From NCBI GenBank assembly GCA_015680685.1, contig MNCI01014444.1, forward strand, positions 1 to 64,000: a stretch of DNA of 64,000 nucleotides, written 5' to 3'. The DNA comes from Gnetum montanum (taxonomy: Eukaryota; Streptophyta; Gnetopsida; Gnetales; Gnetaceae). The notes beneath the pieces were generated by a model. The model was not told the DNA's origin and ran no database searches. It saw only the letters and a list, made by a program, of their open reading frames with translations. A program made the position numbers and the translations under genes. This document shows, piece by piece, positions 43,501-56,558 of the stretch (positions within the stretch are counted from its first letter, which is position 1; each line of letters opens with the position of its first letter).

Positions 43501-44700
43501 CATAACATAATATCATGGAGCCCTATGGTAAGGAGTTACACTCTTTACACAAGAATATTGCTCTTAGAAGATCTCTAGATACTCAACTTGCATATTTAAC
43601 TCTACTTTTCATGTTGTCTTATGAGATTTACATTTATTCCACAACATCTTCATCATATTTACTTTCTTGGTATGAAGTTGCCAAACTATCCTATTAATGA
43701 TCTGAACTAATCCCTCTACATCCGTAATATTGGACTATAGTTATAGTACTACCTAATCTATGACATGTGTCTTATCTAATACATATCTCCTTAACATAAA
43801 CACATGGAAAACATCATTTATCCCTACTAGTTATGGTGGTGATGCCAATCTATAAGCCATCTTTCCAAATATCTCCAATATCATAAATGATCCAATGTAC
43901 CTAGTTGCATATTTTTCCTTTCATCCAAATTGCTTTAGGTTCTTCAAGGATGACATACTAATAAACATATGATTATTAATCAAAAAATCTAATATTTTCA
44001 TACATTAAATAACATCAAATGCCTTCTTGTCCTATGATACTCTTAGCTAATCTTATATAATTTAAACCTACTTTGTGTTCTACAACATCAAATTTGTTTT
44101 TACATAAGGTCTATCATCAATAGTATTTCAACACAACAAGGTTATGCACAGTTAGCCCTATAACATCTCATATAGTGTTCTTATAACTATTATTAGAAGT
44201 AAACTTTACAAGAGGAAACATCTAATCTCAACTATCTTTTTATTGGAGGATAGATGCATATAACATATTTTTTGAGTTTTGATTTACCCACTTTATCTGC
44301 TTATTGGTCTTACATGAAATGCTAAACTTAGGTTTAGTTATGTGTCCATAACCCTCTACAATTATTTCTTAAAATGGGATATAAATATTACATTTCAATT
44401 ACTGATAATCTTCCATGGAATACCATGTAACTAAACAATCTCTATGATGTATAATGTATAACTAGGTTATCTTCCCTATGTCCACTGTATCTCTAGTAGA
44501 AAGGAAGTAAATAGACTTTGTAAACAAGTCTACAATCACATATATAGCATCATGCCCTCTTTGAGTGTGATGTAACTCAATAATAAAATTCATCCCAATA
44601 GTCTCTCACTTTCACAATATAATATCAAGGGAGTGTAATGATCCAATAGCTCTTTGATGATGTATGTTCATTTGCTGGCATACTAGGAAGCCAAAAACAT
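43500..44700 (-). pseudogene. chromovirus-type integrase fragment (Del/Tekay-like)
   Basis: The minus-strand translation, over several frames, gives RGHDAIYVIVDLFTKSIYFL (44580-44520; family GHDAIWVIVDRLTKSAHFL), NQNSKNMLY and PLVKFTSNNSY (family ILEDMLR..., LPLVEFAYNNSY), RYIGSFMILEIFGKMAYRLA (43920-43860; family KYIGPFEILERVGxVAYRLA) and GINDVFHVFMLRRYV (family VHDVFHVSMLRKYV). This order is diagnostic of integrase core and C-terminus in chromovirus gypsy elements. Heavily mutated. Its upstream part is cut by element E at 45008. The C-terminal end near 43560 resembles ATWExExEMR. Confidence 0.7.
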
Positions 44701-45007
44701 ATTTACCAACATCTCTCTTAATACGAAGCCATCAATAGCTATGTTAGAAGCTCTAGTACATCTTGTTACTACTATCATGCATTTGATATTTACTCAGGTG
44801 TATCTCAGCTAATAGTCGAAAACATAACATAATTGAAATACGTATTCAGTCATCTCTTCAAAGTACACCTTGATTGTTAATTGTAATGGCTCCATCTAGA
44901 GTAACCTATTTCTCCAACTCTCTATTCCAAGAATCCTACTATTGCAAATTCCATAAATTATCATAAAAATTTAACTAAATGATCAAAGTACTTAGTTTAT
45001 TAATGAC
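44701..45007. other. AT-rich stretch between the chromovirus fragment and element E
   Basis: Probably more of the chromovirus pol gene, too decayed to name. Confidence 0.3.
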
Positions 45008-45821
45008 TGATGAGCCATGATATCGTGTACGTGATATCACATATGCGATATTGCATCCGCCACGTGATATTGCGTCCTACCTCATCTTCTATAACTAAGA
45101 GGTAGCGCCCTATGTTCCAAGAAGTAAGACTTAGACCCCTAGCTAGATTCTTGTAGTTTATTCATTCAATAGTTAGAATAATTTCTGTGTGCCAATAGTA
45201 GGAGTCATAGAGTGAATGGATCTTTATTCGAGCAATTTGTACCTGAGCACACATTTGTGTAAGGCAATAAAGAGGAACTTTATGATAAACCTTGCAGCAT
45301 ATAGACTAAGCTAATTAGTAATTAATTATTGTTGAATGTTTAATACTTTCCTAGCTAATTAATCTCTCTCTCAACCTTCAATCCTCTTAGTTAAGTACAC
45401 TCAATACGATCGCTTCGAGCATGCGTGTAGCACTTGGTAACCCAGTAACGAGTAGCGTTTGGTAATCCCAGCAACGTTGCACTAGTTCAAGATGTGTACG
45501 GAAAGTGGGAACATATATTGGTATTAGGAACATTTAGAACTTAGTTAATGAATAGTTAATATAAGTTAGTCCCTTAGTTTTCTCTCCATTTCCTTTATTA
45601 GCATAAGACATAAACAATATAAAAGTTATAAAAATTATATACCTCAAGCTTACTTAACCATACAACTGTGACAGTACAAGTAAGTTTGGGAAGACAATGA
45701 TTGATTAACCCTGAGTGTTCCATTAAGGTGCATAAGCACTTAGTCCTTAGAGTTTGACTAGATTGCATGTGAGACACTCGTATTCGTATGGTTGAGTGTA
45801 CGGATACCTCGCCACTCATCA
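45008..45821 (+). repeat. 5' LTR of element E
   Basis: 814 bp, TGATGAGCC...CACTCATCA. The U3 tip again has a row of GATATC and GATATT palindromes within CG-rich context (45018-45085). Confidence 0.85.
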
Positions 45822-45822
45822 T

Positions 45823-45840
45823 TGGCACCGTTGCTAGGGA
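45823..45840 (+). promoter_or_regulatory. primer binding site of element E
   Basis: TGGCACCGTTGCTAGGGA, 15 of 18 bases of the tRNA-Asp complement. Confidence 0.8.
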
Positions 45841-45954
45841 CTTAGTTTTTTGTGCGCTGCGTTTTTGTGTGCTGCGTAGAACATAGGAAATCATTCATAT
45901 CATTGGAACGCTAAAAAAAACCCTTAGGATTAATCAAAGAAAGATAAGACAACG

Positions 45955-46540
45955 GTGCATTGCACACCAAACAAGACAAAATGTCTTCTTCTTCGCATAA
46001 GAGCACTTCATCACCTAGGACTAACACAAGAGATAGTTGGTGGCATAATACACGTAACCAAGATTCTCCACCATGATGAACAACTACATTGGAGAGACTT
46101 GGAGGGTAACATAGTGTTTCCTCTAGACCGATCAGTCCCCAACATGCTCCTTCATGCTCTCACACGAATAGGCATGCCGCTTTTATATGTGGAATACATT
46201 GCATGCAATCATGACATAAGGGACTATCATCCCATAGAAGTGCCATGTCAAAGGAACTTGCAACAGGAGAGATACCATACATTCTTGAAGGGTAAATGGC
46301 CCCATAACACTCCGCATGTCTTGAGCGAAATTGAGGGTGGTGAACCTACTTCAATAGGTTCCCCACGAAACAATGTTCCTACTCCTAACGATGTTCAAGA
46401 GGTGGTGTATCAGAACCTCCACTCCACTATTCACAACCCTGGTTCTAATACCCATGAACACGAAGTGTTCAATGAGGAAACACAAACACACGATAAGGGT
46501 AGACATTTTGATCGTGATCACGATCAAGGCCGAGACCACT
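45955..46540 (+). pseudogene. element E gag, N-terminal part
   Basis: The open stretch contains NMLLHALTRIGMPLLYVEYI and GKWPHNTPHVLSEIEGG and EVVYQNLHSTIHNPGSNTHE, each aligning with D (15900-16270) and F (62600-62240). The frame then runs a further 90 bases into unrelated DNA of element G, so the open frame to 46629 is a fusion. Confidence 0.7.
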
Positions 46541-46544
46541 TGCT

Positions 46545-47231
46545 TGTTCTCATTGTTGTGTTAAGGTGGAAGGCCATAATTTTAAAGTATGCATGCTACA
46601 TCATGGTGAGTGCACCAAACTCCTTATGATTGAATCCATAACACCACTACGTCCATTCCTTTTTGACACTAAGATCTACCTACATTGGAATCTCTACTAA
46701 ATTTTCCCCAGTTTTTGATAATCCAAGGGCCTCTACAATGGCCTTCACTGAGTAGGACACTAATATTTTCTTGATCTTGATTATTTAATTGATGTATTGA
46801 TTATTCTAGAACAAGTATGTCTCTCCCATGTACCACTCCCCATTAGAAGTGATTGTGGGCAATATGGGAGAGTTGTGTAATTGAGTTTTGACTTATAATA
46901 GTGCAAAATCCAAGAAAGGTCAAAAATTTAACTTTTGGAGCACTAACTTCTGAACCTTTTTATTCACAATTTTCTTAAGATAAGCTTCCATCAAGGTAAT
47001 CCCAAGGATTGGTCTAGGCTCAGGAGCCTCATCTTGGTGAGACTATTCAGTCGTAGCTACTTCCTTAGGAATCTATTAGACAAATTTCACTTTAGGTTTC
47101 TCTTAAGGAGGTCCCATGGCATAGGTCTCTACTTGCTCATGGGGTTGTTCTTGGCCTCTTCCTATTTGTGGTCATTTTTCCCTTGGTTTGGACGATTCTC
47201 CTTCCTATGCATGCTTTTCCTTAGGTGCCAT
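46545..47231 (-). pseudogene. element G extra 3' ORF, truncated
   Basis: Starts MAPKEKHA (ATG at 47231), matching MAPKPRHP of element C. It continues with LVLQKLNF, SNGEWYMGETYLF, KILVSYSVKAIVEALG and CYGFNHKEFGALTM, which align with MVLQELNF, SSGEWYLGETYLFW, DIYVSYFVEEIMQALG and CYGVDHKEFSTLTTM in C. Several stops. The truncation at 46545 removes the part that in C contains the coiled coil. Confidence 0.65.
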
Positions 47232-49400
47232 CTATGGTCAAAACATAACCAAGGATTAGCATTCACTATGTAACTTATAACATTTAAATACCTTATCTTT
47301 TTGGGTAGTTACACTTAGGCTAATTTTGAACCATGGTAGATTGATTATTTTATTATTTCTTTAATGATTTTTAACTTAGAATGTTACTAGATCTTGTTGG
47401 AAGGGTGTAACTCTTATAATTTGATGTTTTAATGTTGATTTCTTTGTTTAACCTTTGTGAGAGTTAGAAAAATTTCAAAACAATTTTCATCAAAAACTTA
47501 AGGTTTGTGGTCCCCATGACAAAGAGCTTATCTCTAGTAGCTATAGGGTTGAAGAACGAAGTGATTCGAACAAACAATTAGGAAGATATTGCTCTTGGAA
47601 GGTTTTGGGCTCTAAAAAATTGAAAAACTCCCCTCTTGTTTTGAAGCAAATGTAAAAATTGCTAAGTGTGGCCACCTATATATAGGTATGTGGATCCCTG
47701 TGTTGAAGGGACCCCATATATAGGGTTTCATTTATGCATGGGCTCCATCGATAAGTACCCATATATGAAGCCTATGACCAAAATTCTTACCTTTAAAAAA
47801 TATGAAAAATAGAGAGAGTTTAAGCATGAAGTTTATATTTTTAAAGACCTAGAAAAGTTATGAATATGATGAAATATCAAAGAGGGCTTGATAATTCATG
47901 AAAATGTAGAAATTGGTGGGAGAAGGAAATTGCATTGGGAAAAATTCCTTAAGGAGCACATAGTTGGATGCCCAACTGGGAACACAAAAGATTTGACTAT
48001 GAGAAGCCTAAGGATAAGGAACTTGACCAATCCAAATAAGAGATATGCAAGTGGGTCCTCTCTATAGTAGGCTCATACCCTTTTTTCCTTTGCATAACTA
48101 GAACTAAGGAGTTCGTGGGCCCCATAGTTGATTAATGAATATGAAAATTTAAGGACCAAATTTGGAAGAATCTACCTAAGAATTTCAACACATTAGACTA
48201 AGACATTGGACAAGACATGGAAACCAACAGTGAGGTGAGTTATGAAAAGCATCGATTGATGAGAGAGGAGATGGAATGAAGTTCCTAATCATCATCACAT
48301 GAAGTCCCTTGTGGATCTTATGGTTAAATGACCTAATAAAGTCCATCCTTAGTCTAGATCAGAACCAACCATCTTTAGTAACTTTACATCACCACTTTAA
48401 GAATAGTCCAGCACCTCAAGAGATAAGAATGCTCTAACAGATCAATCATTGTTCCTTATTTGAGAAGAAAAGAGAAGTAGGAAGTGAGAAAGAGCCATAG
48501 TTAGAAGGAACCTTCAAGCATGGGTGTCATGTCTTTCTAGTCTCATAACTAGTGCTTGTAGCTCATTATTTTGTCTAAGGGATGTGCTTTTAATTTCCAT
48601 CAATTTTTTTGGATTTTAAGTTTTTATGGATTTTTGGATGGGAGCCACACCATGCAAAGACTTATTAGCTTTCTATTATTGGTCGACACGAAAGGGTAAC
48701 AAATCCATGAAAACACAATTACACTCAAGTAAGTAGAAAGGTAGAGAGAGTGTTGAATCCCCTTAAAGTCATACCCTTTGCAAACCTTTGAATCTTTTCT
48801 AAGTTCGAAATCTACTAAGGTCATAAATTTGTTAAAGTTTCATTAATGAAAAAGGGATCTCATATTCTCAAAACAAGGAAGATCATAGAGTCAATGAATG
48901 GGTGGATGATGTGGACTCACTACCTATTTCATGAAAAAAAAATTTCCTTAGTTATCAATCATCAAAATTCAAAAATAGAAACCAAACATTAGCATTCAAA
49001 AATATTAAGTATAAATCACCATTCGTAAATAGCTACAACATTACTATGTCTTGTTGGAAATCAAGCAATTTATTAGAAAATAAGAAAAATTCATACCAAA
49101 ATATAAAAGAAATTAGAAAATGTTCAAAAAAAGTTAAAATGTACTAACAATGTTGTAAAACAAAAAATGGAAAAATAACAAAGTGTAAAACAAAAAGGTG
49201 TAAAATTAACAAGGTGTAACAAAAAAATTATAAAATAAAGAAAATAGAGAACAAAATAATGCAAAACAAAAAAGTATAAAAATTGAGGAGCCACTTTTAT
49301 GATTAACATGGATGGCCATCTCTCCCATGACTAAGTTGAAAGGAGGAGATTTGAAAAATCAAGCAAGGGTGTCCATCAAATGAGCCATTGCTTGCACTAA
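47232..49400 (-). other. non-coding 3' domain of element G
   Basis: Counterpart of 26603-28690 in C. Carries GTAAAACAAAAA-type repeats at 49150-49280 and CTCTCCCATGACTAAGTTG at 49319. No protein domain recognised. Confidence 0.55.
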
Positions 49401-49469
49401 CTTTCTTTGGCTCAAAAAAGGTTTGGCTTATTGCATCTTGATCAATTACCTTTAATTTTAGCTCTTAGG

Positions 49470-50745
49470 TTTGTATATTAGCATGGACCTAGAAGGAAAC
49501 GTTTCATAAATGACATAAGGCCTTTTCCATAATATTTGGAACTTAGTTTGTTGAGGTACATGTGTGGGGTTCCAGTAAAGGACCTTGTCTCTAGGTTAAA
49601 ATTTTACTTTCCTTATTCTAAGGTCATGATGTGTTTTGTTGAATGCTTTGTGCACTTCATTCAAAGACAGGGACATTAATTGATTCTTATTTACTACATT
49701 ATGGTTGATCAATATTTATTTTTGTACTAGGGTAAGGTCAAGATCAAGGTCACATGTTGTTGAAAGTGTATAGAGCTTGGATTAAATTGAAAGAGTTGGT
49801 AATTTTCTATACACTAGCTTATAGGGAGAGCAGCTTATAGGGAGTTTCCATGTGGAGTGGTAGGTCCAAAGGGCATCATTGAGTTTTGTGTTCCAATCTC
49901 TCCTATATTTGATAATTGTTCTCATTAGGATTTTTGAGATCTTCCTATTGGTAACCTCAGCTTGACCTTTGGCTTGAGGGTGGTAAGGTGGTGTTAATTT
50001 ATGTTCAACTTCCAAGCGTTGCATGAACTTGTGAAAGATAGTGCCTATAAAATGAGTGCCATTGTCAAAAATTAGTGCACATGGTAGCCCAAACCTATTT
50101 ACAACATTTTGTTATATAAACTGAGCAATAGTGGAAGACGTATAGTTGGTGATAGTTGCTGCTTCTTGCTTATTTTGCACAATAGTCAACAATGACTATT
50201 ATGTAGGCTTTTTAATTTGACATGGGTGTGATGGAACCCATGAAATCAATACCCCATATGTCAAAGGGTTCTAGTGGTTGAATCCACTGTTGAGGTTCCT
50301 TCATTTAAGTGGTCATCCCATCATTTCGTTGACAACATTCACAAGAATGGATGAATTGGTGGGTGTTCCTACAAATTGTTGGCCAATAATACCCTACCTT
50401 CAAGATTTTAATGGCCATGCATCACCATGCATAGTGGCCCCCATAAAGACCCGCATGAATATCTTAGAGAATATGTAGTTGATCAACATCAAGGAAAGAC
50501 CAATGAATTAGGCCATCGATGCACATCTTATAAAGGTGTCTATTAATATTCATGAAGCATTTGTCCTGATGAAGATACTATTGCTTCTTCTGGTGGTCCA
50601 AGTCTTGTGGCATCTCATGAGTGAGAAGATAAGTGAGGATGCCATCGTACTATGTAGTCTCAATGGGCACATATTCATTTATTGCATTGACAAAGAGGAG
50701 TTCATCAGAAAATTAATCAGAGAATGGGTTATCCTATTCTTTGTT
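49470..50745 (-). pseudogene. element G integrase, full-length but frame-broken
   Basis: Zinc-finger region ILQDIHAGLYGGHYAW and KILKVGYYWPTICRNTH and CECCQ (50460-50330); core with [15 protein letters not shown], where the first catalytic Asp is kept; YIIVIVDYCAK; C-terminal domain PRDKVLYWNPTHVPQQ and ILWKRPYVIYETF (49600-49490). Stops and frameshifts throughout. It provides the reference that shows which part of the C integrase was lost at the element B insertion. Confidence 0.75.
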
Positions 50746-50751
50746 ATTCCA

Positions 50752-51120
50752 TCGTAATCGAGACAAGTGATTAGCAACCACATTTTCTCTTCCCTTCCAA
50801 TCTACCATTGTAAGATCGAACTCTTGTAAGATCACTAACCACTATATAACATGGGGGCTCACCCTCAAATTTCTTATGAGGAAGCACCTGACACTATGGT
50901 TAGTGTGTACAAACACTTTGTATCCAAGCACATAGTTCTTGAACTTCTCCAATGCATACACCACTTCCATTGGCTCTTTCTCTGTTGTGATGTAGTTAAG
51001 CTTTGCATCCATAATGCTTTAGCTTGCATAGTGGATATAATAAGGGTGTTTCTAATCATCCACTTATGTAAGCACAACATTTAAGGCATAGTTCAATGTG
51101 TTCATCATGATGTGAAATGG
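50752..51120 (-). pseudogene. element G RNase H
   Basis: KLNYITTEKEPMEVVYALEK, FVHTNHSVRCFLMRN (the Asp of HTDH is Asn) and NVVANHLSRL. Two catalytic Asp positions read Asn (HTNH and ANHL), so it is inactive even apart from stops. Confidence 0.75.
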
Positions 51121-51129
51121 ACAGGCTAA

Positions 51130-52050
51130 TCAAGTGCTCATAGAATTGGAGTTCCTATGAGCTTCTCCTTGAGATGCTGGAATGCTTTTTGCATTCCTTG
51201 ATCCATATGAATGGAGCATGTTTCTTTGTAAGCTCAACCAAAAATTTAGCTAGTGTATCTAAGGAATAACTAGACATTTTTAATGATTTTTGGTTGGTGG
51301 GTTAGGATTTACCTTAATTCCTACTTAAGAAATCCTAGTCCCCAACATAATTCCCTCTAGGATCATCAAATGGCTCATTTTTCAGTTGAGTTAAAGATTG
51401 GTCTCCATGCACCTTTTAAGCACTTGCTCAAGGTAGTTCATGGCTTGCTCAAATGTAGTACCAAAAGTGGAGAAGTCATCCTAAAGACTTCCACTTTGCT
51501 ACCAATCTGCTGTTAAAAATGCTTAAGACAAGGGATTGGAAGGTTGCAGGGACATTACATAGACCAAATGACATCTTTCTATCTACAAAATTCCCCTAAG
51601 GACTCATGAATGTTATTTTGTCTTGATCTTTTAGTGCTATTTGAATCTAGTTATAGCCACTGTAACCATCCAAAAAGCTATACAAACAATACCTAGAAAT
51701 AGTATCCAATACATGGTCCATAAATGATAATGGAAAATGATTTTTGAACATCACCATGTTTAACAACTTAAAATCAATAAACACCCTCGACTTGCCACCT
51801 TTCTTTGGCACAATCACAAGTGGACTAACTCACTCGCTATTCGCAATTAGATAAATGAACCTTGCCTTGAGGAGTTATTCAAATTCCTCTTTAATGATCT
51901 TCTTCAATTTGGGATTCAGCTGCCACTATGGCTACCTCTTTGGTTTGATGGAAGGATCAGTATAGATTGGATGCTAGCATAATCTAGGATCAATCCCAAT
52001 GAGTTTAGAATATGACCAAGCAAATGATGTTGGCCATTTCTTAACTATGT
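51130..52050 (-). pseudogene. element G reverse transcriptase
   Basis: VSPLVIVPKKGGKSRVFIDF, FPLSFMDHVLDTISRYC, YSFLDGYSGYN, FGLCNVPATFQ and then the YMDD region (51470-51490), in which one missing base turns VFMDDFS out of frame. Same domain order as element C. Confidence 0.8.
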
Positions 52051-52389
52051 TTAGCAACATCTTTTTCTACTTAGAAGCAAGATTGACATTGATTATTACT
52101 ACCTTGGCATTTTTCAGAAATGCATACTCCATATTGGTCAATAGAGTTTTCAACTCTAAGGGATTCTATTTAAAATTTTCAAGGATTTCCAACTCTCCCC
52201 AATAAGTATCATTAGGTTCATCATCGAAGAGTTTGTGATAAACTTGCTTTAGTTCATCCATGTATTCAACATAGGCACATGTTAAGCTCTCAGTTGGTTC
52301 CATGCAAAGTGTGTTTCCTTCAAGATTAGTTGTTAGCCACTAGATTCCCTCCTACTTTGTGGCTATTACATATAGGCACTTTTGAATTT

Positions 52390-53060
52390 TAGATTCTTCT
52401 GCACAATGCCTACATTCTTTGATTGATGTGGTTTTGATAGACCATGATTTCTACACATAGTTACACCCTACATAACTATACATGATGCATGAAATTCTCT
52501 TCTTCTCAATCTTTTCAAAAGCAATTTCCTTGGAAATTTCTAAGGAAAGATCTCTAATACCCATTTGTGCATCAACAATGCTCGACCAAGCCGTTTACAT
52601 AATGATTGGGAAGTCTCCCTTGTAATTGTTAACCTTGATCACTAGGAAATCAATAGGATAGGATCACCCATAAATAATGGTTGCAATGTCCTTCACTAAC
52701 CCCAAGGGAACAATGATGGACTAATCTACCAATTTCAAACAAATATTGTTGTTCTTGAGAGGAGTCAAGTTCTAGGCTTTGTATATTTTGTGAGAAATCA
52801 TATTAGCACCAAAACTTAAATCAAGAAGAGCCTTGCAAGTATCATTCCCAATTATTTTCAAGTAGATGAGTAGACTTCTAGAATTAGCTTTTTTCCTAGG
52901 AAGGTTGCCAGCCTTGATCCAATCAGATATAGCATGGGTTAACATGACTATGTGGATCTTGGGAGGCATTTGGTTAGAAGGGTTCTTGGAAGGAAGAGAT
53001 GCAAAGGATGAAGGAGACATAGGGCAACTAGCCACATGAGTCGATGAGGACTTTGTAGAA
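52390..53060 (-). pseudogene. element G protease
   Basis: ISDWIKAGNLPRKKANSRSL, KALLDLSFGANMISHKI (active-site Asp retained, Gly-Ser disturbed), SIIVPLGLVKDIATIIYG, FPIIM and GIRDLSLEISKE. Decayed. Confidence 0.7.
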
Positions 53061-53064
53061 CTAT

Positions 53065-55340
53065 TGGGTTGAAAGAATGGTCTTTTTATGGGTCTAGATT
53101 TTGAACCACTCAATGGAGGAATTGGATGTAAGTTAACGATGCTATGAGCATTATGTTGTTGTAGCTATGTGAGAATATCTCCCTACATGGATGGAGTAGG
53201 TAGTAATTAGATTGAGGAAGGAGGGACATACATTGAAGGATGAGGAGGATATTTAGGAAATGGGGATTCCCATTTGGGAGATGGAGAACAAGCTCTATAG
53301 TACTTCGGAGGGTAGTAGTAACAATGAAAAGAAGCATGACTAGAAGAGTCACATAGAGACATGGGTTGCTAAACATGGTATCCATATAGATTTGGTCACC
53401 TGTAAGGGTGTTTCTACCTTAGTAGTGGCATTTCCCATGACTATGGATGTTGCCATTGATGATACTGCTCATATGATTGTGGTGGATCTCCACATGGATA
53501 GTAAGCTTGTTGTTGGTGGAACTATCTGGGATTTCCTTGAGGATAAGGCAATCTTCTAGGTGCTTGCCTTCTTTCTAGCCTAGGATTTAGAGCATACATC
53601 CCAAATTTCTACAAGTATAACACAATAGGGCAACATTTCTTAGGATGTTCATATTTACAAATGTCACATCCACCATCATCATCTAATTTTGACTCCACAA
53701 CCTCTTCTACCGCAGTAGCCTTGTCCTTACCCCTTTGATAAGCACATTCAACTTCATTCCTTCTCCTATGATCACGATCACTACTTTATCCTTTGGATTC
53801 TTCTATAATTTTTCAAAGTAGTTTGGAATTTTTCATCCAAATTTTCCACATTTTGTCCACCTTGGTTGAAATTTTAGAAACAGATTTTGAATTGGTAAGG
53901 TTTTTTGTTGCATCACTTCATCAAGTGATGCATCCCCCTCATTGTCAAAAATTTGGACATACCTTTTTTTTATAGAAGGATCCTAATTATATTCCTCAGC
54001 ATCTTCTTGTTTCCTCAATTCTCCTTCTTATGTAACCTACTTAATCAACCTTTGGATCTGATGGGCTCTAAGTTCTAATAATCTCCATATATGATATGGA
54101 AAAATTGTTCCTACTGAGAATAACCATGGCTAAGACATCTATGGAAAAGGGAATAATACCTATCCATGGCTACATCCAAGGATTCATGTGTTCCCTGTTG
54201 CTAGCCTTAGGTCTACTTTCTTAATTTGGACACTCTGAAGTATGTTTGATATTTTTCATTAAATAGCTCAAGCATTGTACTCCATCTACGAATTAGTTCC
54301 AGATCCAAAGAGTGGTACCAAATTTTAGCTTCTTTTATGAGTGTCTTGGGAAATAGTTTAAGTTTCTACTAGTCATTCTCTATGTTCTAAAAGTCACAAG
54401 CATTGGGAAAGACTTGAAGATGGATATGTGAATCTAAGTTATATTTCCCCTCAAACCTGGGATATTTTTCATATCTAACTTCTTGATTCTACTATTTTTT
54501 ACATGCCTGGTTAGAATCTAACTACCTCAATGATGTTTAGCATGCTTCAAGATACAAGAAAAGGTTCATCATCATCATGATTTTGATGATTCCTATGATG
54601 TCCTATGCTACCCATTCATTCATGGTGGGGCCTATGATCATTGTTGTTCCATTGTTCACCTCCATCATGGTTTCATTCTCTATAGTTTTGGTTTGATTCA
54701 AAGGAGGAAGAAGAAGATGTAGGTAAAGAGGATGAAGAGGGAGGAGAACTTCCTTCACCATGGTATCTACCATATCCTCTCTTCTTATCATGACCATGAT
54801 CATTAGATTTATCTTCATCATGATGAGGCTTGATCCCTTACCTCGACTTCCACTTTTACCTGAACCAGGATTGTTGATAGTAGATCATAAGTTTGGGTTC
54901 AAGCCCTCTTCACTAGAGTCAAGGGGTGGAGAATCTTCATGTTAAGAACCCCCAAATGGAGGATCCTCATTATCTTTTTGGTTTAGCAAGAATAAGGGAT
55001 TAGTGAATAGTTTCCTCTTCATAGCTTCATGGTGCTTCTTCTAGTGTCAATCTCTTTTGAGTTGTGTTTTGATGGGATGGTAGTCCTGATAGTCATGGTC
55101 CTACACAACGTATTCTTTATGAAGATCTCGGATGCCTAACCTCTTAAGAGTTTGGAGCAACATCCCAAGAATAGATTGGTCAGGCAGTAACACAACATTG
55201 CCTTCCATATCTCTTCATCGCAGTTGTTCATCTTGGTGTAGGATAAAGGTGAAATTAGGCACAAACTCATCTAGATGAGTATATACCACTTTGAATTCTT
55301 GGGCCACTAGTAGTTTTGATTCATCATACTTTTAAGAAGA
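53065..55340 (-). pseudogene. element G gag
   Basis: DEFVPNFTFILHQDEQL near the start (about 55270), an Asp/Met/Glu low-complexity region (54820-54600), the coiled-coil region (about 53870-53790), then the zinc knuckle CDICKYEHPKKCC (about 53680-53640; CX2CX3HX3C), which is intact only in this element. A Pro/Gln/Tyr-rich linker follows. Multiple stops. Confidence 0.65.
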
Positions 55341-55482
55341 AGAAATTTTCACTAAGAAGAAAAATAACAATGTGCTTTAAGTATAATTATTATTATTACT
55401 TAACTTATTACAACTTTAGGGTTTGTTCCAATGATCTTAAATAATATTTACTAAGTCCTAGAGAGCGCACGTAGCAAACTAC

Positions 55483-55503
55483 AAGTTTCCCAATAATAGC
55501 CCA
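55483..55503 (-). promoter_or_regulatory. degenerate primer binding site of element G
   Basis: Minus strand TTGGGCTATTATTGGGAAAC in the position of TTGGCGCCGTTGCCGGGGAC. Recognised by position. Confidence 0.5.
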
Positions 55504-55504
55504 A

Positions 55505-56384
55505 TGATGAGCAATGAGTATACCCTACATCTAACCATATGAATCACAAGCGTTTACGCACAATCTAGTTGAATTCCAAGGACTTTTAGCCTTCTAAGTA
55601 CGCTAGTCTCTAGGAAGTGAAACTAACCATTACAATCATTGTCTTCCCAGTTACACTAGGATATCGTTAAGTATAACTGAGGTATATGATTTTTATCATT
55701 TTATGTTTTATGTTCTAAGTTGTCTAAGAATAATTAATAATGAATAAAGATATTTAATTACTAAATTAATATAATCAACTACCGAACACTTAACTAATCC
55801 TAACATAAGCATCCATTCCCACTTGGTCTACACATATTGAACGTGTATAATGCTACTAGGTTACCAAACATTAAGTGTTACTAGGATTACCAAATGTTAA
55901 ATGTATCCTTGAATTGGTCATACTTATGTTTTTTAATTAATCACTATTTAATACAGCTTAATTAATTAATTACTCAAAACATTGAAGGAAATTACTTACA
56001 ATATTAAATACATGAAGAAAACAATTAATCTAGTCCAAGTGCTACAGTTTATCAAAAAGCTCATCTTTATTGTCGCAGACATTGCAATGCTTAGGTACAT
56101 CAATGCTTGAATAAAGATCTATACACTCTTTAACTCATACTATGGGCACCTAGAAAATATTCTAGCTTTAGAAAAGAATAATTGCTAGAGCTTCGCTATA
56201 ACTTGTGAAAATAATTGCCATAAATGTGGCAAAATGTATACATTTATAGGAAAATCAAGGTGCCTTGTCGATGGGTATGCATGAATGGGTCAAATCCTGC
56301 GTTGACAAGATCACATCAACAAGATCTCATTGACAAGGTTTCATTCATAGCATCTTGTCAATGTGGCCAAACAATGACGTTTCA
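55505..56384 (-). repeat. 5' LTR of element G
   Basis: About 880 bp, begins TGATGAGCAATG; right end placed at GACGTTTCA by comparison with element C and uncertain by a few bases. No partner LTR in the window. Confidence 0.7.
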
Positions 56385-56558
56385 TTATTGGTTCTTTGAA
56401 ATAATTAATGGTTGACTCCAAGTGTACAACATTATTTTAAAAGCTATAATGTTGTAGCACCATGAGCATCATAAATGGTGTCAAGTAATCTGATTCCACC
56501 TTGCTCCATCTCTCAAATTACACATTAATATGCTACTTTATTTTTGGAATATCCATGG
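56385..56558. other. short unclassified spacer between G and F
   Basis: 174 bp, AT-rich, no gene. It is the left flank of element F, contiguous with 63904-64000 before insertion. Confidence 0.5.
56554..56558. repeat. target site duplication of element F, left copy (CATGG)
   Basis: CATGG before the left LTR, repeated exactly at 63904-63908. Confidence 0.9.

Larger units (their letters stand above)
45008..46540 (+). mobile_element. element E: truncated Athila-like element (5' LTR and start of gag)
   Basis: 5' LTR 45008-45821, tRNA-Asp primer site and the first 0.6 kb of gag, all on the plus strand, closest in sequence to element D. At about 46540 the match to D stops abruptly and minus-strand element G begins, so everything downstream of this point is lost. 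Confidence 0.75.
46541..56384 (-). mobile_element. element G: Athila-like element with complete pol, 3' end truncated
   Basis: Minus strand. 5' LTR 55505-56384, primer site, gag, protease, RT, RNase H, integrase with its C-terminal domain, 3' domain and the first 0.7 kb of the extra ORF. The rest of that ORF, the polypurine tract and the 3' LTR are missing at the junction with element E. The most complete pol in the window by content, although full of stops. Confidence 0.8.

Noticed and set aside
45008-56384. E and G as a single element with LTRs at both ends
   Set aside because: The two LTRs are in opposite orientation, gag occurs at both ends pointing inwards, and the LTRs belong to different subfamilies.
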